64,000 nt of DNA from Rothia nasisuis (lineage in GTDB: Bacteria > Actinomycetota > Actinomycetes > Actinomycetales > Micrococcaceae). Position numbers and translations under genes: made by a program. Below, piece after piece: positions 61,145 through 64,000 of the stretch; positions within the stretch are counted from its first letter, which is position 1; the number at the start of each line of letters is the position of its first letter. The stretch is from assembly GCF_928381405.1 (NCBI RefSeq), contig NZ_CAKMSB010000007.1, positions 62,001-126,000 of the forward strand. The letters run 5' to 3'. Below the pieces are notes generated by a model. The model was not told the DNA's origin. It did not search any database and saw nothing but the letters and a program-made list of their open reading frames with translations.

Positions 61145-62110
61145 GTGTCTTCTACTTACCCTTTGAGTAACCTGACTGCTGAACAGGTTGATGATCTACA
61201 CACCCGCATTAACCGCTGGTACCTTGAGAACCGCCGTGATTTGCCCTGGCGCACCGGCGAGAATACGCCCTGGGAGGTGCTGGTCAGTGAATTTATGTTG
61301 CAGCAGACTCCGGTCAAGCGGGTGCTCCCGGTGTGGGAAATCTGGCTGGAGCGGTGGCCTACCCCCGCTGATTTGGCGGGAGAAGAGCCGGGTGAGGCCG
61401 TGCGCGCCTGGGGCCGTTTGGGCTACCCCCGGCGGGCGCTACGGCTTCATGCGGCTGCGGTTGCTGTAACGGAGCAGCACGGTGGTCAGGTGCCCTCAAC
61501 CTATGAGGAGCTTCTGGCTCTGCCCGGGGTGGGCTCGTACACTGCGGCGGCTATTGCTGTGTTTGCCTTTGGCCGTAGAGCCACCGTGATTGATACCAAT
61601 ATCCGGCGGGTGCACGCCCGCCTGATTTCAGGTAAGGCGCTGCCTAGCAAGTCGCTGACGGTAGCCGAGACCCGCTTAGCTAACGAACTGATGCCAGCTG
61701 ATCTAGCGGCGTCCTGCCTGTGGAATGTCTCGGTCATGGAGCTTGGCGCTCTCGTCTGCACAGCGAAGTCGCCTGCCTGTGGAGCCTGCCCGGTAGCGTC
61801 CTCCTGCGCCTGGGTTGCGGCCGGACGCCCCGAGCCCGACTATGTGCCCAGGGGGCAGGCCTGGGCCGGCACCGACCGCCAGCTACGGGGTGCCATGATG
61901 GGCGTGCTACGTGCCGCCCAGGAGCCGGTACCGGTTGAGCTACTGACCAGTGTGGGGCGAGCCGATATTGTCTTACCAGAGGGCCTTGTGCCTGCTGTGG
62001 CTAAGCTACGGGCACTCACTCCCCCACCCGAGCAGGTTGAGCGCTGCTTCTCGGGGCTCTTGGCGGACGGCCTGGCCCGCCGGGTAGGGGTGGATCGGGT
62101 CACCCTGTAA
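61145..62110 (+). CDS. mutY: A/G-specific adenine glycosylase MutY
   Basis: 321 aa. Catalytic Glu in SEFMLQQTPV, helix-hairpin-helix LPGVGSYTAAAIAVFAFG followed by Asp in VIDTNIRRV, and 4Fe-4S cysteines in CTAKSPACGACPVASSC (C-x6-C-x2-C-x5-C). It removes adenine paired with 8-oxoguanine. The C-terminal MutT-like domain of E. coli MutY is shortened, as in other actinobacteria. Start is GTG at 61145. Confidence 0.95.
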   Translation: MSSTYPLSNLTAEQVDDLHTRINRWYLENRRDLPWRTGENTPWEVLVSEFMLQQTPVKRVLPVWEIWLERWPTPADLAGEEPGEAVRAWGRLGYPRRALRLHAAAVAVTEQHGGQVPSTYEELLALPGVGSYTAAAIAVFAFGRRATVIDTNIRRVHARLISGKALPSKSLTVAETRLANELMPADLAASCLWNVSVMELGALVCTAKSPACGACPVASSCAWVAAGRPEPDYVPRGQAWAGTDRQLRGAMMGVLRAAQEPVPVELLTSVGRADIVLPEGLVPAVAKLRALTPPPEQVERCFSGLLADGLARRVGVDRVTL

Positions 62111-62185
62111 GTTGCCCTGTTCACGGGTTGCCATTGGGTGAGAAGCCTGTATAAGCCTGGGGCGGGCAGACCACCGAGCCAAGCC

Positions 62186-62692
62186 CTAGATTTCTATAAT
62201 CATGCGGGTATTGCCTAGCGTATTTGGCTTTACACGAGCCAGGTTGAGAAACTCAGCCACACCTTCGTCATGGGAGCGGAGTAGCTCCATATAGGTTTTG
62301 GCCTCTAGCTGCTCCTGGTTTTCCATGACCCTAAACCCCTGACGTTTAAAAAAGTCCACCTCAAAGGTCAGGCAGAAAACGCTGCTCACTCCCAGGGCTC
62401 GGGCTCTACCGAGCAGGGCAGTAACCAGGGTGTGCCCCACTCCCCTGCCGCGAGCGCCGGGCGATGCGGCCAGGGTGCGAATCTCTGCGATGTTCTCCCA
62501 CATGACGTGTAGTGCGCCGCAGCCGAGTACCTGCCCGGCGGTGTCCTCAACGAGCAGGAACTCTTGGACGGCCTCGTAGTAGGCCACGGTCTCTTTATCA
62601 AGCAGAATTCCCTCCAGGGCGAGAGGGCGTACCAGAGCTTGAATGGCGGGAACATCGTGAACGGTGGCTGGGCGCACCTGTAGTTGGTTCAT
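62186..62692 (-). CDS. GNAT N-acetyltransferase, probable N-acetylglutamate synthase
   Basis: 168 aa. The acetyl-CoA loop is GARGRGVGHTLV (Q/RxxGxG/A) and the core reads VLGCGALHVMWENIAEIRTLAASP, then FFKRQGFRVM. The best relatives are short actinobacterial N-acetylglutamate synthases such as Rv2747, which carry out the first step of arginine synthesis without an amino-acid kinase domain. The tail VKPNTLGNTRMIIEI is compatible with that family. No other arg gene is nearby, so a different amine substrate is possible. A terminator lies upstream. Confidence 0.75.
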   Translation of the reverse strand: MNQLQVRPATVHDVPAIQALVRPLALEGILLDKETVAYYEAVQEFLLVEDTAGQVLGCGALHVMWENIAEIRTLAASPGARGRGVGHTLVTALLGRARALGVSSVFCLTFEVDFFKRQGFRVMENQEQLEAKTYMELLRSHDEGVAEFLNLARVKPNTLGNTRMIIEI

Positions 62693-62729
62693 GTTCCCAG
62701 GCTACTGCCCACACGCCTGTACAGAAAAT

Positions 62730-62770
62730 AAATCAGCCCCCGTTTCGCCTTTCGGCGCGGGGGCTGATTT
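62730..62770. terminator. Strong 13-bp stem hairpin
   Basis: AAATCAGCCCCCG (62730-62742) with CGGGGGCTGATTT (62758-62770), perfect. Both strands carry T-rich ends. It looks like a bidirectional terminator, although no gene on the plus strand ends just before it. Confidence 0.65.
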
Positions 62771-63039
62771 ACATCATTACACACACATACACACAAGAGT
62801 CTTCTTGTCCTGAGAAACCCTACACACAAGGGCCTGTAACCTCAGGGGTTCTGTCGAACCGTATGACTCAAGTATGGCAAGCCTGCCTTGAGCCGAAGTT
62901 TAAAAGAGCTGGGCAAAGCCTGAAAGGTTAGTCAAGCTTTGGTTACGTTTCGCCACGACCGTCATAAGGATGGTTATATCCACACGGCCCCTCCCTTAGC
63001 AGCTGGCCGCTAGGGTACGAAGGCCGCTGGGGTACGAAC

Positions 63040-63086
63040 AAGCCGCCTACCGGCGTCCTTGTGTTCAGAACGCCAGCAGGCGGCTT
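63040..63086 (-). terminator. Terminator of clpC
   Basis: AAGCCGCCT (63040-63048) with AGGCGGCTT (63078-63086), inner GGCGT with ACGCC. On the minus strand it follows the clpC stop by 17 bp and ends CTTGTT. Confidence 0.7.
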
Positions 63087-63102
63087 CAATCCCGTAGCAA
63101 GG

Positions 63103-64000
63103 CTAGCGGTCGTCGGCCCCGCGGGCCTCCTCCGCTACCACACGCTGCTCGGCGGTTTCATTCACCACCGGAGCCTCCGGAATGGCAGGGATTTCGTCAT
63201 CTTCAGAGTCGCTGAAGGCACGGTTGAAGCTCTCGCTGTCGAGCTCGCCCATGGGGGCAGAAGAGAAGGTGAACTTGGCCAGGTCACCCTCGCCCTCAGC
63301 GTCCACGGTAATCTTCTCACCGGGCTTGATGTCACCAAACAGAATCTTCTCAGACAGCGGGTCCTCAAGATTGCGCTGCATCTCGCGGCGCAGCGGGCGG
63401 GCGCCCATTGAGGGGTCGTAGCCCTTGGCTGCCATGAGAGACTTGGCCTTATCGGTCAGCTCAATCGACATGTCCTGGTCGCGCAGGCGCTCAGCCAGAC
63501 GGGCAACAAAGAGGTCAACAATCTGCAGAATCTCAGACTCAGAGAGCTGGGGGAAGACGATAATGTCGTCCACACGGTTGAGGAACTCGGGGCGGAAGTG
63601 CTCCTTGAGAGACTCCATCACCCGAGCCTGCATACGCTCGTAAGAACCCTGATCGTCACCCACCTGCTGGAAGCCCACGGGCACGCGGCGGGCCATCTCG
63701 CGGGAGCCCAGGTTGGTGGTCATGATAATGACGGTGTTCTTAAAGTCCACCACGCGGCCCTGGGAGTCGGTCAGACGGCCGTCTTCCAAAATCTGTAGCA
63801 GGGAGTTGAAGAGGTCGGTGTGAGCCTTTTCAACCTCGTCAAAGAGCACCACAGAGAAGGGCTTGCGGCGCACCTTCTCGGTCAACTGGCCACCCTCCTC
63901 GTAGCCGACGTAGCCGGGAGGGGCACCAAAGAGACGGGAGACGGTGTGCTTCTCCTGGTACTCCGACATATCCAGGGTAATCAGGGCGTCCTCGTCCCCA
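63103..64000 (-). CDS. clpC: ATP-dependent Clp protease ATP-binding subunit ClpC (partial, C-terminal part)
   Basis: About 298 codons of the C-terminal part; the start lies outside the window. The AAA+ second domain shows SRLFGAPPGYVGYEEGGQL, VVLFDEVEKAHTDLFN (Walker B), IIMTTNLGSR (sensor 1) and YDPSMGARPLRREMQ (sensor 2). The C-terminal tail is acidic (SDSEDDEIPAIPEAP). It unfolds proteins for ClpP. The absence of the ClpB middle-domain cannot be checked here, but this position near mutY and disA is that of clpC1 in mycobacteria. Confidence 0.92.
   Translation of the reverse strand, partial: GDEDALITLDMSEYQEKHTVSRLFGAPPGYVGYEEGGQLTEKVRRKPFSVVLFDEVEKAHTDLFNSLLQILEDGRLTDSQGRVVDFKNTVIIMTTNLGSREMARRVPVGFQQVGDDQGSYERMQARVMESLKEHFRPEFLNRVDDIIVFPQLSESEILQIVDLFVARLAERLRDQDMSIELTDKAKSLMAAKGYDPSMGARPLRREMQRNLEDPLSEKILFGDIKPGEKITVDAEGEGDLAKFTFSSAPMGELDSESFNRAFSDSEDDEIPAIPEAPVVNETAEQRVVAEEARGADDR

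Larger units (their letters stand above)
62693..63102. other. Intergenic region between GNAT gene and clpC
   Basis: 410 bp with no gene: promoter of the GNAT gene, a hairpin at 62730-62770, an ACACAC-rich stretch (62777-62795), and the clpC terminator at 63040-63086. Confidence 0.6.

Noticed and set aside
1-64000. CRISPR arrays, rRNA genes, replication origins
   Set aside because: I looked for regularly spaced direct repeats, rRNA-like conserved segments and DnaA-box clusters and saw none.

Overview
The window comes from a high-GC Gram-positive actinomycete, most likely Micrococcales and possibly Rothia. The evidence is actinobacterial gene content and order (radA, disA, an anchored membrane protein, mutY and clpC close together, as in mycobacteria), a Pst operon with an actinobacterial-type PHO box, and GC-rich core genes with GTG starts. 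Rothia nasimurium is a reasonable guess because, from memory, a valinomycin-type synthetase has been reported in its genome; no 16S gene is present to confirm this.

Layout. 1-7,989 is mostly core: a partial TetR regulator, tadA, recQ, a membrane protein, an asparaginase-domain protein, the sulfurtransferase sseA and a hydroxyacyl-CoA dehydrogenase. An NAD-binding SDR gene is wedged in behind sseA, followed by a second copy of the sseA 3' end. 8,244-23,934 is a composite island anchored on an intact tRNA-Lys(TTT) gene at its right end. Three partial copies of the tRNA 3' half, each next to its own terminator hairpin, cut the island into modules: (i) a secreted phospholipase A2 plus a small membrane protein; (ii) a HEPN-type Abi protein overlapping a methyltransferase, then two long hairpins; (iii) a copper and cadmium resistance block (multicopper oxidase, CueP, CopRS, CopZ, CopB, DUF305, CmtR and a P1B ATPase) of probable Corynebacterium descent, ending in a broken serine recombinase and an XRE regulator that reads into the tRNA.

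24,076-36,686 is core again: a FetB-like permease, a conserved actinobacterial protein, a DUF47-Pit phosphate importer pair, a pyruvyltransferase, pstSCAB, a FUSC-family protein and radA.

36,687-59,097 is a clearly more AT-rich, about 22-kb insertion between radA and disA. It carries a translationally coupled cluster on the minus strand: type II thioesterase, stand-alone adenylation protein, two giant NRPSs, ABC exporter ATPase and permease, then (after a 260-bp inverted-repeat element) a phosphopantetheinyl transferase. Its domain order (A-KR-T, C-A-T-E, C-A-KR-T, C-A-T-TE) is that of the valinomycin and cereulide synthetases. Both amino-acid A domains read as valine, which points to a valinomycin-like cyclododecadepsipeptide potassium ionophore. 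The first synthetase is split in two by an overlap that looks like a frameshift.

59,098-64,000 returns to core genes: disA, an anchored Ser/Thr/Pro-rich protein, mutY, an N-acetylglutamate synthase-type GNAT and the 3' end of clpC.
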